DNA of 19,535 nt from DAOTVD01 sp034437075 (GCA_034437075.1 DAOTVD010000081.1:1-19535), one strand, 5' to 3'. Counted from the first letter of the stretch, positions 1-7,797 are shown. Numbers and translations: made by a program. Notes: generated by a model not told the origin, from the sequence alone.

Positions 1-602
1 GTGCCGAACATGATATTTTATTGGCTTCAGATAATCCCTATTTTGCTGTTGTATTCGACGCTGCGCCCTCCGTGAGTGCCCTAAGTGCCCAGGGTGCCAA
101 AGATCGCACGGTGGAACTCATGTCCCTGTCCAAGTCACACAATATGGCTGGATGGCGCTTGGGGGCAGCCGTCGGCAATGCGGATATGCTGGCGGCCCTG
201 CTGCGGGTCAAAAGCAATACGGATAGCGGACACTTCATCCCCATTTACGAGGCAGGCGCCACAGCCTTAGACGAAACAGCGCCAGAATGGTTGACGGCGC
301 GCAATGCGGCCTATCAACATCGGCGTGACCTGTTGCTGGCGGCCATGGATGATATATGCTTGGCTGTGGATTTTATTCCCCAGGGCGCGCTATACCTTTG
401 GGCCAGGGTGCAAGATGGAGATGATATCGCCTATTGCCAGCGCGCCTTATACGAAGCTGGGGTTTCGATTGTGCCCGGTTCGCTGTATGGCGACGCTGGG
501 GTCGGACATGTGCGCATCAGCTTAACTCAGCCGGAAGAACGCCTTAAAGAGGGCCTCCAACGCCTGGCCGAAACCTTCAAATCAAGTGCTTATCCCAAAT
601 AA
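1..602 (+). CDS. PLP-dependent class I/II aminotransferase, C-terminal part (5' end outside window)
   Basis: The reading frame is already open at base 3 and ends with TAA at 600-602, so about 199 residues of a protein usually near 380-400 residues are present. The segment SLSKSHNMAGWRLG holds the lysine that forms the Schiff base with pyridoxal phosphate (codon 132-134), followed by the usual G-W-R-x-G pattern of fold-type I class I/II aminotransferases. Near the end, HVRISLTQPEE carries the arginine (codon 513-515) that normally binds the substrate alpha-carboxylate. The upstream DNPYFAVVFD resembles the N-P-Y segment of aspartate and LL-diaminopimelate aminotransferases. It would transfer an amino group between an amino acid and a 2-oxo acid in the cytoplasm; the substrate cannot be fixed from this half. 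hflX follows after 37 bases on the same strand, so the two may be co-transcribed. Family call firm, substrate open. Confidence 0.9.
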   Translation, partial: AEHDILLASDNPYFAVVFDAAPSVSALSAQGAKDRTVELMSLSKSHNMAGWRLGAAVGNADMLAALLRVKSNTDSGHFIPIYEAGATALDETAPEWLTARNAAYQHRRDLLLAAMDDICLAVDFIPQGALYLWARVQDGDDIAYCQRALYEAGVSIVPGSLYGDAGVGHVRISLTQPEERLKEGLQRLAETFKSSAYPK

Positions 603-639
603 TTTGGGAAATGTTGGGATATTTTATTGAGGTGCTATA

Positions 640-1986
640 TTGGAAGAAATTAATGCTCGCAAAACGGAATACGCTTATCTGGTGGGTATCCACGTCCGAG
701 GGAGTCGCCCGCTTTTATCCGTAGCGCAATCTCTAGATGAACTCGCCCAACTCGCTGATACAGCGGGCCTGCAAGTAATCGGCATGGCGGATCAAAACGT
801 TGATCGCATTGACCCTAAAACGTTTATCGGCTCTGGGAAAGTCGAGGAAATTAAGCTTGAAATTGCCGAATACGAGCGCATCACAGTCATTTTTGACGAT
901 GAACTTTCCCCGCGTCATCAAAGAGAATTAGAAAACGCTTTTGGCGAAAACGTGAAAGTGTTGGATCGTTCCGCGCTAATCATCGATATTTTCGGCCAAC
1001 ATGCCCATACGCGCGAGGGACGTTTACAAATCGAACTGGCGCAATATGAATATCTGCTACCGCGCTTGACCCGGCAATGGACACATCTGGAACGGCAAGC
1101 CGGGGGTGGGGCGATGCGCGCAGGGACGGGGGGGGTTGGTCTGCGTGGCCCCGGTGAGAGCCAACTCGAAGTTGACCGGCGTGAGATCGCGCGCATCATC
1201 GCGCGGTTGAAGCGCGACCTGAATCAGGTGCGCGCACATCGGGGGCGGCATCGGAACCAGCGCGACAAAACCGGCATTCCAGTCGTCTCCATGGTCGGGT
1301 ATACCAATGCTGGAAAATCCAGCTTGATGAAGCGCCTCACCAATGCAGATATTTATATTGCAGACCAACTCTTTGCCACGCTAGACCCCACAACGCGCAA
1401 AATTACGCTCCCCACCAATAAAGAAATTCTGATGACCGACACTGTCGGTTTTATCCAAAAACTGCCAACAACGCTCGTCGCGGCGTTTCGCGCGACACTG
1501 GAAGAAGTCAACATGGCTGATATCATCCTGCTTGTTGTGGACAGCGCCCATCCGCTAGCGCTGCAACATATCGAGGCCGTCGAAGACACCCTGGCAGAGA
1601 TTGATGTGCCGCGCTTGCCACATATCCTGGTGCTGAACAAATGCGATCTATGGGACAACCCGCATGAGGCACAGCGCTTTCAAGACCTAGGCTACGATCA
1701 TATCGTCACAGTGTCTGCTCATACGGGTGAGGGCCTGGGCGATTTACTCCAGACCATTAGCGATGTTCTACTAGAAAGCATGGTGGCCTTCGATGCCCAT
1801 TTCACATTTGCGCAAGGCGACATTGTGTCCCAGATTCACCGTCAGGGTATTGTCGAAGAAGAACAATATGATGCGGAGGGGGTTCAGCTACGAGGACATA
1901 TGCCCACCGCATTGGCCGATTATTTGATCCAACAAAACTTAATTCGGGGGACGACAAACCATGCAAACCCTTCTTCGTCAGATTGA
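640..1986 (+). CDS. hflX: GTPase HflX, ribosome-associated
   Basis: This 448-residue protein has the HflX layout: an N-terminal HflX domain, a glycine-rich junction GGVGLRGPGESQLE followed by a basic helical region, then a TRAFAC-class G domain. G-box motifs are visible: GYTNAGKSS at 220-228 (P-loop), DPTTR (G2), DTVGF at 267-271 (G3), NKCD at 333-336 (G4) and SAH at 359-361 (G5). A short C-terminal domain of about 75 residues follows. In characterised bacteria HflX binds the 50S subunit and splits or rescues stalled 70S ribosomes under stress; that role is assumed here. The start is TTG at 640, supported by GAGGTG at 629-634, five bases upstream; no in-frame ATG lies close by. The 3' end overlaps the next gene by 26 bases. 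An 8-G run at 1128-1135 falls in the glycine-rich junction, with the frame intact. Confidence 0.96.
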   Translation: MEEINARKTEYAYLVGIHVRGSRPLLSVAQSLDELAQLADTAGLQVIGMADQNVDRIDPKTFIGSGKVEEIKLEIAEYERITVIFDDELSPRHQRELENAFGENVKVLDRSALIIDIFGQHAHTREGRLQIELAQYEYLLPRLTRQWTHLERQAGGGAMRAGTGGVGLRGPGESQLEVDRREIARIIARLKRDLNQVRAHRGRHRNQRDKTGIPVVSMVGYTNAGKSSLMKRLTNADIYIADQLFATLDPTTRKITLPTNKEILMTDTVGFIQKLPTTLVAAFRATLEEVNMADIILLVVDSAHPLALQHIEAVEDTLAEIDVPRLPHILVLNKCDLWDNPHEAQRFQDLGYDHIVTVSAHTGEGLGDLLQTISDVLLESMVAFDAHFTFAQGDIVSQIHRQGIVEEEQYDAEGVQLRGHMPTALADYLIQQNLIRGTTNHANPSSSD

Positions 1987-2257
1987 CCGTAATGTATGGC
2001 TACGGAATGCACTCAATCGTTTATCCAATACGCTTGCCATTAACCGGGGCCTACCTATGGTCGTGGGCCTGGGTTTGGTGATTCTGAGTTTAATTACTGT
2101 GTCTATAGGTATCCCATTACTCGTTTTTTTATCGGATGATGTCGTTATGGGGTGGCTCTTTCTATGCATCCCTGCGTTACTGCTCCACTTAGGAATTATT
2201 GTAGCGTTGGTCGGGTTTATGCTCGTCACACCCCTAGGCCGAGGGTATCGTGAATAG
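1961..2257 (+). CDS. Small membrane protein with two predicted helices, unknown function
   Basis: The gene encodes 98 residues. A basic, polar N-terminus (about 1-32, with several Arg and Asn) is followed by two strongly hydrophobic stretches at about 33-57 and 62-88 and a short charged tail, RGYRE. This predicts a hairpin membrane protein with both ends on the cytoplasmic side. The ATG at 1961 lies inside the last codons of hflX, in another frame, with a purine-rich GGGGGACG at 1947-1954 as ribosome binding site; the 26-base overlap suggests translational coupling to hflX. The next gene starts six bases after its stop, so it is probably the middle gene of a three-gene run. I do not recognise a family and assign no function. 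The overlap, ribosome site and membrane pattern together make it more likely a real gene than a chance frame. Confidence 0.75.
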   Translation: MQTLLRQIDRNVWLRNALNRLSNTLAINRGLPMVVGLGLVILSLITVSIGIPLLVFLSDDVVMGWLFLCIPALLLHLGIIVALVGFMLVTPLGRGYRE

Positions 2258-2263
2258 GGGCTC

Positions 2264-3307
2264 ATGTATAACATAAGACCGCCAAAAAATGCAGATGAAC
2301 TGAAAACTATCGAACAACTACAACACGCTACCTGGGGTGGTGCCAATGTAACGCCGCATAACACCCTGCGTGCCTGGATGCACACTGGGGGGATCATCTT
2401 AGGTGCATTCGTAAATGATGACATGATCGGATTCGTCGCTGGGTTTGTCGGCTATGTGGGGGGCAAACTGGGGCAGTGGTCGCATATTGCCGCAGTCCGG
2501 CAAGAATATCAGCGCCAGGGAATCGGGCGGGCGTTAAAACTCGCTCAACAGCGCGCTGCGCGCGAACAAGGTTTCAAAGCAATTGGCTGGACATATGACC
2601 CCCTGCGCTATGCCAACGCTATCTTTAATCTAAACGTCCTTGGGGCAAGAGGGGTTATGTTACATCCTGAGCACTATGGCACCATGACGGATAGCCTAAA
2701 TGTAGGACGTCTTTCAGACCGTATCGAAATCCACTGGCCAACAACGGTCGAAGCACAGCCCAAGCATACGACAATCCCCGCATCTTTAAATTATGTGCTG
2801 CGCATACACCAGAGCCAGCCAGATATTGCAAAACCAACTGTAGCCAGCGACCAAGAGCTATACGGGTTAGAGATACCAACCACGTTTAACGAGGGTGCGC
2901 CCAGTAGCATGCTAATCTGGTATCGTGCTTTTCGGGACGCAAGCCAGCCCCTGTTTGAGCAGGGTTATACCCTATGTGGTGCGCATCTGAATGCAGACCA
3001 AACTCGGCTAACGTATATCATGCAAGCCGAGCCAATCTGGTATATTTACATTTTGCGTTGTGCGGACGATAGTCTGTATACGGGTATCACAAAAAATATC
3101 GAAAAGCGCTTAGCTGCGCATAACAATGGGCAAGGCGGCAAGTATACAGCGCCCCGCCGCCCGGTCATGCTCTTAGCGGCCTGGCAAACCCGAGGGCGTA
3201 GCCATGCTAGCCAGCTAGAACTTCATATCAAACGCCAGTCACGCGCCGCGAAAATGCAACTAGCCGAACACAAAGCGTCTCTTGCCGGGGCACAGCGTAT
3301 TCTCTAG
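2264..3307 (+). CDS. GNAT acetyltransferase fused to GIY-YIG nuclease domain
   Basis: This is one continuous 347-residue frame with two unrelated domains. Residues 1 to about 160 form a GNAT N-acetyltransferase of the COG3375 kind: the acetyl-CoA loop Q-R-Q-G-I-G-R-A lies around 83-90, and the later FNLNVLGARG, YGTMTDSLN and SDR segments are typical of that group. A linker or ligand region spans about 160-258. Residues 259-336 match the UPF0213/YhbQ type of GIY-YIG domain: WYIYILRC (259-266), LYTGIT (271-276), R282 in KRLAAHN, and E319, which aligns with the metal-binding catalytic glutamate before IKRQSRAAK. All key GIY-YIG residues are therefore present. ATG at 2264 has AGGGG a few bases upstream and follows the previous stop by six bases. 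The acceptor of the acetyltransferase and the nucleic-acid target are unknown. The stop overlaps that of the convergent gene in a CTAG. Confidence 0.9.
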   Translation: MYNIRPPKNADELKTIEQLQHATWGGANVTPHNTLRAWMHTGGIILGAFVNDDMIGFVAGFVGYVGGKLGQWSHIAAVRQEYQRQGIGRALKLAQQRAAREQGFKAIGWTYDPLRYANAIFNLNVLGARGVMLHPEHYGTMTDSLNVGRLSDRIEIHWPTTVEAQPKHTTIPASLNYVLRIHQSQPDIAKPTVASDQELYGLEIPTTFNEGAPSSMLIWYRAFRDASQPLFEQGYTLCGAHLNADQTRLTYIMQAEPIWYIYILRCADDSLYTGITKNIEKRLAAHNNGQGGKYTAPRRPVMLLAAWQTRGRSHASQLELHIKRQSRAAKMQLAEHKASLAGAQRIL

Positions 3308-4569
3308 CAGGCCCCAGGCCGAAAACACCCAGCGCTACGGATGAACACCTCTACATCTTGCTGCCCGGTTTGAATATCGGCAAAACTGCCCACAATCATG
3401 ATTTCGTAAATGGTAGCAGCCTCTAAGTCAACTTGTACAAGATCAACTACGGTTTGCTCAGGGCGATCAGCCAAGGTCAAGCGCCAGTCGTATTGACCTG
3501 CGGGGAACTCTAATGTCGCAGATTGTGCACCATAGGATAAGTTTTCGGCTAATACGGCGTTGTCTTGCGAGATAATGTCCAGGGGTGGCGTATCTGGCGA
3601 CAGATGGAACACACGAAACATCGCATTGCCGCCCTCCGTGAGCAATTGACGTGTAAATCTGTGGTGCGGTTCTTGCAAAGTTAGCACTTCATCGGTATCT
3701 GTCACCAACCAGGTATGAACCATGCCTGGCAGGAAGCGGGTCGAGATTGGAATCGGCTCGGCATCTGCGACAGTCAACTCGAACGCATAGTCACCGATTG
3801 GATACTCATAATAGGCAAAATCTTCGCTGAGAACGCTGGTGGCAGATGGGCCGTTAACAAGCTGAAGCTGAATTTCATCCCCGGACGGCAGCGCATTCAG
3901 AACACGCAATTCCACGCCCAAATAGGTTTGAAATGTCACAAGCTCTGGCGTATCTCCTACGGGGCTATTCACCAGTAAGATTTCCTGAAATGGCGAAAGC
4001 ATTATATCTTGAGAAACTGATCTGCCGTCTGCTAACGCCCAACCGGGCGTGTATGCGCCTGCTTCCAAGACTGTGCTAGCACCTGTAAACGGTGGCAGAT
4101 CATCGAATGATGATGTCCCTATATCCGTCAATTGAATAGCCCCACCCGGAACCGCATTAAAAATGCGAAGCCAACCATCATCTTCATTCACGGTATTAAG
4201 TTCATGGTCATAAGGGATAATCGTCAGTCCCCTCACATCATTGCGCGTAAATACCAACGTCGATAAGGGTAGTGCGCCGACATCCACAACTTGTGTCAAG
4301 AGCGGCGCTTCTCCCGGCCCACTGTTAAACGGATACACCTCCACCAGAAGCAAATCCGGCGCAAATGTCCGGTAATCTGCCAAGCCATTCGGGGGGATGT
4401 CATTCCATATCAGTTCGTCGTTAACATAAACATCTACAAAATCGGCATCGTCCGCGACATGCATAACACGCACACTTTTTAGATCGGCTGGCAGCGGCTC
4501 ATCTTGCGCCATCACGCTGACATTTACCCACAATACAGCCCCCAATACGAGCAACACTCCACGCTGCAT
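3304..4569 (-). CDS. Secreted protein with four DUF4397-like repeats
   Basis: The 421-residue product begins with a signal peptide: Arg at position 3, a hydrophobic core at about 5-18 and a likely cleavage after VMA at 19-21. Four beta-rich repeats follow at about 32-118, 131-206, 218-298 and 315-400. Repeats 1 and 4 show the DUF4397 hallmark best (SVRVMHVADDADFVDVYVN and MFRVFHLSPDTPPLDI); repeats 2 and 3 keep the L-R-[IV]-[FL]-N-A opening and the G-x-Y/Y-x-F strand but have drifted. DUF4397 modules occur in exported, often surface-attached bacterial proteins; no biochemical activity is established. Two cysteines at 415 and 421 near the C-terminus could form a disulfide. There is no lipobox, sortase or PEP-CTERM signal. 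ATG at 4569 is preceded by AGGAGA on the minus strand. The TAG stop lies in the same CTAG as the stop of the convergent fusion gene. Confidence 0.88.
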   Translation of the reverse strand: MQRGVLLVLGAVLWVNVSVMAQDEPLPADLKSVRVMHVADDADFVDVYVNDELIWNDIPPNGLADYRTFAPDLLLVEVYPFNSGPGEAPLLTQVVDVGALPLSTLVFTRNDVRGLTIIPYDHELNTVNEDDGWLRIFNAVPGGAIQLTDIGTSSFDDLPPFTGASTVLEAGAYTPGWALADGRSVSQDIMLSPFQEILLVNSPVGDTPELVTFQTYLGVELRVLNALPSGDEIQLQLVNGPSATSVLSEDFAYYEYPIGDYAFELTVADAEPIPISTRFLPGMVHTWLVTDTDEVLTLQEPHHRFTRQLLTEGGNAMFRVFHLSPDTPPLDIISQDNAVLAENLSYGAQSATLEFPAGQYDWRLTLADRPEQTVVDLVQVDLEAATIYEIMIVGSFADIQTGQQDVEVFIRSAGCFRPGAC

Positions 4570-4600
4570 GGTTGTCTCCTGTCCCTATTTTCGTTTCATT

Positions 4601-4609
4601 ATTGTAACA
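4601..4609 (-). promoter_or_regulatory. Candidate extended -10 promoter for the DUF4397 gene
   Basis: Read on the minus strand, the sequence is TGT followed by TACAAT (5/6 to TATAAT), an extended -10 arrangement, about 32 bases before the ATG at 4569. No good -35 is visible at 16-18 bases, which is usual for extended -10 promoters. The call rests on sequence match alone. Confidence 0.35.
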
Positions 4610-4652
4610 AACCCCAGCCAAAGCATTACATATAGATCATGATCAGGTATAG

Positions 4653-4681
4653 TTAGCACTCCATATATCCACACGTATATA
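4653..4681 (+). promoter_or_regulatory. Candidate promoter for the dCTP deaminase gene
   Basis: TTAGCA (4653-4658) and TATATA (4676-4681) are separated by 17 bases in the 122-base divergent gap. A start of transcription near 4688 would leave almost no leader before TTG 4692 and about 13 bases before ATG 4701. The match is modest and the region is AT-rich, so chance is possible. Confidence 0.3.
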
Positions 4682-4691
4682 AGGTTACGAG

Positions 4692-5255
4692 TTGAGTTTT
4701 ATGACCATCAAAGCAGATCATTGGATACGAAAAATGGCCACCGAGCAGGAGATGATTACGCCATTTTCGGAAAAACAGGTTCGTGACGGCGTCATCAGCT
4801 ACGGGGTATCGAGCTATGGGTATGATATTCGCGTCGCGCCTGAGTTCAAAGTGTTCACAAATGTGTATAATTCGGTTGTTGACCCGAAAAGCTTCGACGA
4901 CTCATCTTTTGTCGATATTCGCGATGATATTTGCGTGATTCCGCCCAATTCATTCGCGCTGAGCCGCACGGTAGAGCGCTTCAAAATCCCGCGCAATATA
5001 TTGGCGATTTGTGTAGGCAAATCCACTTATGCTCGGTGCGGGCTGATTGTCAATGTGACCCCTCTGGAACCAGAATGGGAAGGCTACCTGACCTTAGAAA
5101 TCAGCAATACGACGCCATTGCCAGCCCGTATTTATGCCGGAGAAGGTATCGCGCAATTACTTTTTCTGGAAAGCGCTGAGCCCTGCGAAATATCCTATGC
5201 TGACCGCCAGGGGAAGTATCAAGGGCAGACGGATGTGACCTTGCCCCGGCTTTAA
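4692..5255 (+). CDS. dcd: dCTP deaminase
   Basis: The enzyme converts dCTP to dUTP plus ammonia in the cytoplasm, feeding dUTPase and thymidylate synthesis. Counting from the TTG at 4692 (187 residues), the trimeric dUTPase-like fold shows SSYGYDIR at 40-47, GKSTYARCG at 109-117 and EWEGYLTLEIS at 128-138. S111, R115 and E136 correspond to the Ser, Arg and catalytic Glu of the characterised E. coli enzyme, and the tail GKYQGQTDVTLP is the conserved nucleotide-binding end. The start is ambiguous: AAGG at 4681-4684 suits TTG 4692, while family members usually begin M-[ST]-I-K, matching the in-frame ATG at 4701 (184 residues). The Glu/Ser/Arg set marks it as a deaminase and not a plain dUTPase. 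Its TAA stop shares TTAA with the convergent FemAB gene. Confidence 0.95.
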   Translation: MSFMTIKADHWIRKMATEQEMITPFSEKQVRDGVISYGVSSYGYDIRVAPEFKVFTNVYNSVVDPKSFDDSSFVDIRDDICVIPPNSFALSRTVERFKIPRNILAICVGKSTYARCGLIVNVTPLEPEWEGYLTLEISNTTPLPARIYAGEGIAQLLFLESAEPCEISYADRQGKYQGQTDVTLPRL

Positions 5256-6283
5256 TACACCTGGCGGCTAACATATGGGCCAAGCTGAGTTGCTAGGGGC
5301 ACGGGGAGCCGACGCCATACGGAACGAAACGCCTTGTATAAGGCTTCGGGTTCTTGGGTGCGGGCCTGCCAGTCTGTAGCCGCTCTTTCAAGCTCTTGAT
5401 AGGGTAAGGCTACAGACTGAGCGCCGAACTTTTCCTTAAATCGTTCATGCCCGCCGCCGGCTTCGCTGCGCCCAAGGTCTAGCCAAGCTAAGCCTTGATC
5501 AATAGCCCATTGGATAGCATGCCAATAGAGCAGATCATTCACATACTGATCTCGGGCAGCGATGCGTGCCGCCGTCCATCCATTTTCCGCGCCTAGGACA
5601 AAACGCAACAAGATCATTCCACCTAAAGCGTGGCGATTGTTGACAACTGTAATCAGGTGCGCACCCAAAGCAGGGGTTGTGGCCAAACGTTCAAAAAAAC
5701 GATAGGGCAACACCGGAGCACCCAAAAAACGCATATTATCCGCATAGGCTCCCCAGAAACCATCTAGCCCCCCAAAACCATGCGCGATCTGCAAGCCGCT
5801 TTTTTCTGCCTTGCGAATACGATTGCGGGCTGTGGATCGCATTTGATCCCAGGCGGCTTGGTGTGTGGTGGGCAAGGGAATAATTGAAACCGAGCGGCCA
5901 ACTCGCACAGGTATACCGGGCAAGGGCTGCTCTCGAAAGCGCATTTCAATCGAGTCGATCTTATGTTGCACTCCCCAGCCGCAAATATGCTCCCACAGTG
6001 CTTTCTGTGTAGCAGCATCATCTGCCAAAATCCCGCCCGTGTTCAGATAGGGCACAGAGGTTAGACGCGCGCCCAGCCCCAAATGCCGTCTTAGAAAAAA
6101 GGGCGCAACACCCATTAAACGATCACCCGCTACCGCTATCCAGTAGTACGGCTGAATCCCGAAGACTTCACTAAGCACACCACGCCAGATAAATTGGTGG
6201 CCGATTTGTGCCTGGGATGAATGCGCAACATACGCCTCCCAAGCTAAGCGCGTACTATCATCGGCTAGCTGAATACGAACCAT
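5252..6283 (-). CDS. FemAB-family GNAT protein (peptidyltransferase-like)
   Basis: This 343-residue protein has the double-GNAT layout of FemAB-related proteins. The N-terminal half includes the segment around 75-90 that recurs in the family (SVPYLNTGGILAD). The central TARNRIRKAEKSGL (151-164) matches the FemAB R-x-x-I-R-K-A-x-K-x-G-[LV] signature. The C-terminal half has a membrane-protein-like strand GGMILLRFVLG (221-231), YWHAIQWAIDQG (253-264) and LDLGRSEAGGGHERFKEKFG (268-287), the motif seen in XrtA/PEP-CTERM-associated FemAB proteins. FemX-type proteins add amino acids from aminoacyl-tRNA to peptidoglycan precursors; the PEP-CTERM-associated branch is placed with exopolysaccharide genes and has no proven reaction. 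A GT39-like glycosyltransferase gene diverges from it, which fits an envelope role. ATG 6283 has only a weak GAAAG upstream; an in-frame TGA lies just before it. Confidence 0.85.
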   Translation of the reverse strand: MVRIQLADDSTRLAWEAYVAHSSQAQIGHQFIWRGVLSEVFGIQPYYWIAVAGDRLMGVAPFFLRRHLGLGARLTSVPYLNTGGILADDAATQKALWEHICGWGVQHKIDSIEMRFREQPLPGIPVRVGRSVSIIPLPTTHQAAWDQMRSTARNRIRKAEKSGLQIAHGFGGLDGFWGAYADNMRFLGAPVLPYRFFERLATTPALGAHLITVVNNRHALGGMILLRFVLGAENGWTAARIAARDQYVNDLLYWHAIQWAIDQGLAWLDLGRSEAGGGHERFKEKFGAQSVALPYQELERAATDWQARTQEPEALYKAFRSVWRRLPVPLATQLGPYVSRQVY

Positions 6284-6297
6284 GCATCATCTTTCGC

Positions 6298-6326
6298 TGT
6301 ATTTCGTTTCGCCGCTCGATTATAAT
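6298..6326 (+). promoter_or_regulatory. Promoter of the GT39-like gene, sharing a palindromic -10
   Basis: A perfect TATAAT (6321-6326) lies inside the 8-base palindrome ATTATAAT (6319-6326). The -35 at 17 bases is weak (TGTATT, 6298-6303). A transcript start near 6333 gives a 25-base leader before the TTG start at 6358 and places AAGGA correctly. Confidence 0.5.
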
Positions 6327-6348
6327 CATCCGGCGCAATATATCACAA
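6319..6348 (-). promoter_or_regulatory. Promoter of the FemAB gene, sharing a palindromic -10
   Basis: On the minus strand TTGTGA (complement of 6343-6348; 4/6 to TTGACA), an 18-base spacer and a perfect TATAAT (complement of 6319-6324) point towards the FemAB start at 6283. The predicted transcript start near 6312 leaves a leader of about 29 bases. Confidence 0.55.
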
Positions 6349-6351
6349 GGA
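6347..6351 (+). promoter_or_regulatory. Ribosome binding site deciding the TTG start of the GT39-like gene
   Basis: AAGGA sits six bases before TTG 6358. The frame is open further upstream to an ATG at 6208, but that part would lie inside the FemAB gene on the other strand and upstream of the predicted promoter, so TTG 6358 is preferred. Confidence 0.65.
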
Positions 6352-6357
6352 AAGCCT

Positions 6358-7797
6358 TTGTCTACGCTCTTACAACATCCCTGGCGTGTTGCAGTCGGGC
6401 TGTTTGTTCTGGCACTCATCCGATCCACCATCATTGCACTAGTCTTACCGCCGTCCTACGGTGCCGATGGCTCAGGATATCTGGCGTATATCGAAGCTTT
6501 TCGGGATTATGACAATTTTCCAGAAGCAAATTGGATTATCCGGGGTACGACCCCCGTTTATCCCCTTTTTGCTTATACCGTGACGCTCTTCGGGCAAACT
6601 AGCGGCTATATGCTGGCCCTTATTCAAATCATTTTGGGAGCGACGCTCGGCCCGGACATTTATGGAGCGTTACGTCGCTTACATGGCGAAGGGGCGCTAA
6701 TCACCGGGGTTCTTATTGCGCTAGACCCACAAACCGGGCTGCTTTTCCAACACGTCGCCACCGAAGCCTTGTATATTATCCTACTGGGCTTGGGCTTCGC
6801 CGGGTTTTGGTGGCTGGCCCAAACGGAAAAAACGCGCCCCACAACCATCTTGCTCTTTGGTATTTTTTTGGGGTTAGGTGCATTTGCGCGCCCTGTTGGC
6901 GCATTTCTGATCGTACCTTATGTTGTATTTTGGATTATCCTGACACGCTCAGCTTGGCAAGCCGTATGGCTTAGCGCGGGTTATGGAATTCTGGTCACAG
7001 GGTTGGTGCTGTTAAACATCTGGCGCTTTGATGTGGTCGGCACCCATAACAATAGCGGTCTTTACCTGGGGACGCGGCTATTTGGGGTTGGGCAACTTTA
7101 CGACCGAGAACATGGCCCTGCTTCTGAACGATTATTTCAGCGCGCGATGACCTGCGAGATTAACCTGAGCAATAGAGGACAAGACGAAAGCCTGCAAACC
7201 GCCCAAGATTTGCGGCTTTGTTTATACTTTACGCACGATATGTCATTGGATGACATCAGCGCACTCTATAGCCAGGTCTACAGCGAAGCGACGCGCGCCC
7301 GGCCCCTGGCTTTTGCCCAGACGATGGTGATCCAACTAGGACATTTTTTTATCGGCCCGAGTGATCCCTATGATTACCCGAATGCGCAGGCTTATGTTAC
7401 AGATTGCGGGAGAGATGATACATCGCTCTATCGCGACGAGTGGTTCTCGCCGAATCATTTTTTCTGCCCAGCGCCAAGTTGGCTACCTCGGCTACCCATG
7501 GGGGAAATGTTGTTTTGGGCTTTGTTTTTGTTTAACGCATTTGCCACAGCGATTTATTTCGTCAGCGCAGCGTTTTTTGCACCCCGCTGGGTGCCCTCAG
7601 CACGGTGGATGATGCTAATGGCCCTCGGCCTATTTTCGTATCATGCCGTTGTGACGGCGGTTGCTGGCACGGTGCTAGCGCGTTATATCACTGTGACCAA
7701 TGTCTATACGCTCATTGCCTGCGGTTTTACCTGGGGCGAAGCCTGGCGCTGGTATCAAGCACGTACCCAGGTGGCAAGTGAAAAACAGTTGCGCTAA
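6358..7797 (+). CDS. Polytopic membrane glycosyltransferase-like protein (GT39/ArnT-like, GT-C fold)
   Basis: From TTG 6358 the product has 479 residues. A first helix (about 10-30) leads into an extracytoplasmic loop with ADGSGYLAYIEAF (36-48) and TTPVYPLF (64-71), matching the loop that carries the catalytic acid and the G-x-P/Y-P pattern in GT39/ArnT-like enzymes. Multiple helices follow, including ATEALYI (134-140), comparable to the T-E-x-x-[FY] motif of the family, and GAFARPVGAF (174-183). A soluble stretch of roughly 225-385 holds several cysteines that could pair outside the cell, and further helices end the chain. Such enzymes move a sugar from a polyprenyl-phosphate donor to lipid, glycan or protein on the outer face. 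Donor and acceptor are unknown. The divergent FemAB-type gene supports a link to the cell envelope. Confidence is good for a membrane GT-C-like protein, moderate for GT39. Confidence 0.75.
   Translation: MSTLLQHPWRVAVGLFVLALIRSTIIALVLPPSYGADGSGYLAYIEAFRDYDNFPEANWIIRGTTPVYPLFAYTVTLFGQTSGYMLALIQIILGATLGPDIYGALRRLHGEGALITGVLIALDPQTGLLFQHVATEALYIILLGLGFAGFWWLAQTEKTRPTTILLFGIFLGLGAFARPVGAFLIVPYVVFWIILTRSAWQAVWLSAGYGILVTGLVLLNIWRFDVVGTHNNSGLYLGTRLFGVGQLYDREHGPASERLFQRAMTCEINLSNRGQDESLQTAQDLRLCLYFTHDMSLDDISALYSQVYSEATRARPLAFAQTMVIQLGHFFIGPSDPYDYPNAQAYVTDCGRDDTSLYRDEWFSPNHFFCPAPSWLPRLPMGEMLFWALFLFNAFATAIYFVSAAFFAPRWVPSARWMMLMALGLFSYHAVVTAVAGTVLARYITVTNVYTLIACGFTWGEAWRWYQARTQVASEKQLR

Noticed and set aside
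594..608. Hairpin CCCAAA-TAA-TTTGGG at the aminotransferase stop, as a terminator
   Set aside because: The stem is only six base pairs and AT-rich in half, and no T-run follows. It is more likely chance around the stop codon; read-through into hflX is expected.
1978..2424. Antisense open frame of 148 codons over the small membrane protein and the GNAT start
   Set aside because: It covers the tail of hflX, all of the small gene and the GNAT N-terminus, and shows no recognisable domain.
6208..6357. Longer N-terminus of the GT39-like protein from ATG 6208
   Set aside because: It would overlap the FemAB coding region, lie upstream of the shared promoter, and add a polar stretch without family resemblance. 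The TTG at 6358 has a well-placed AAGGA.
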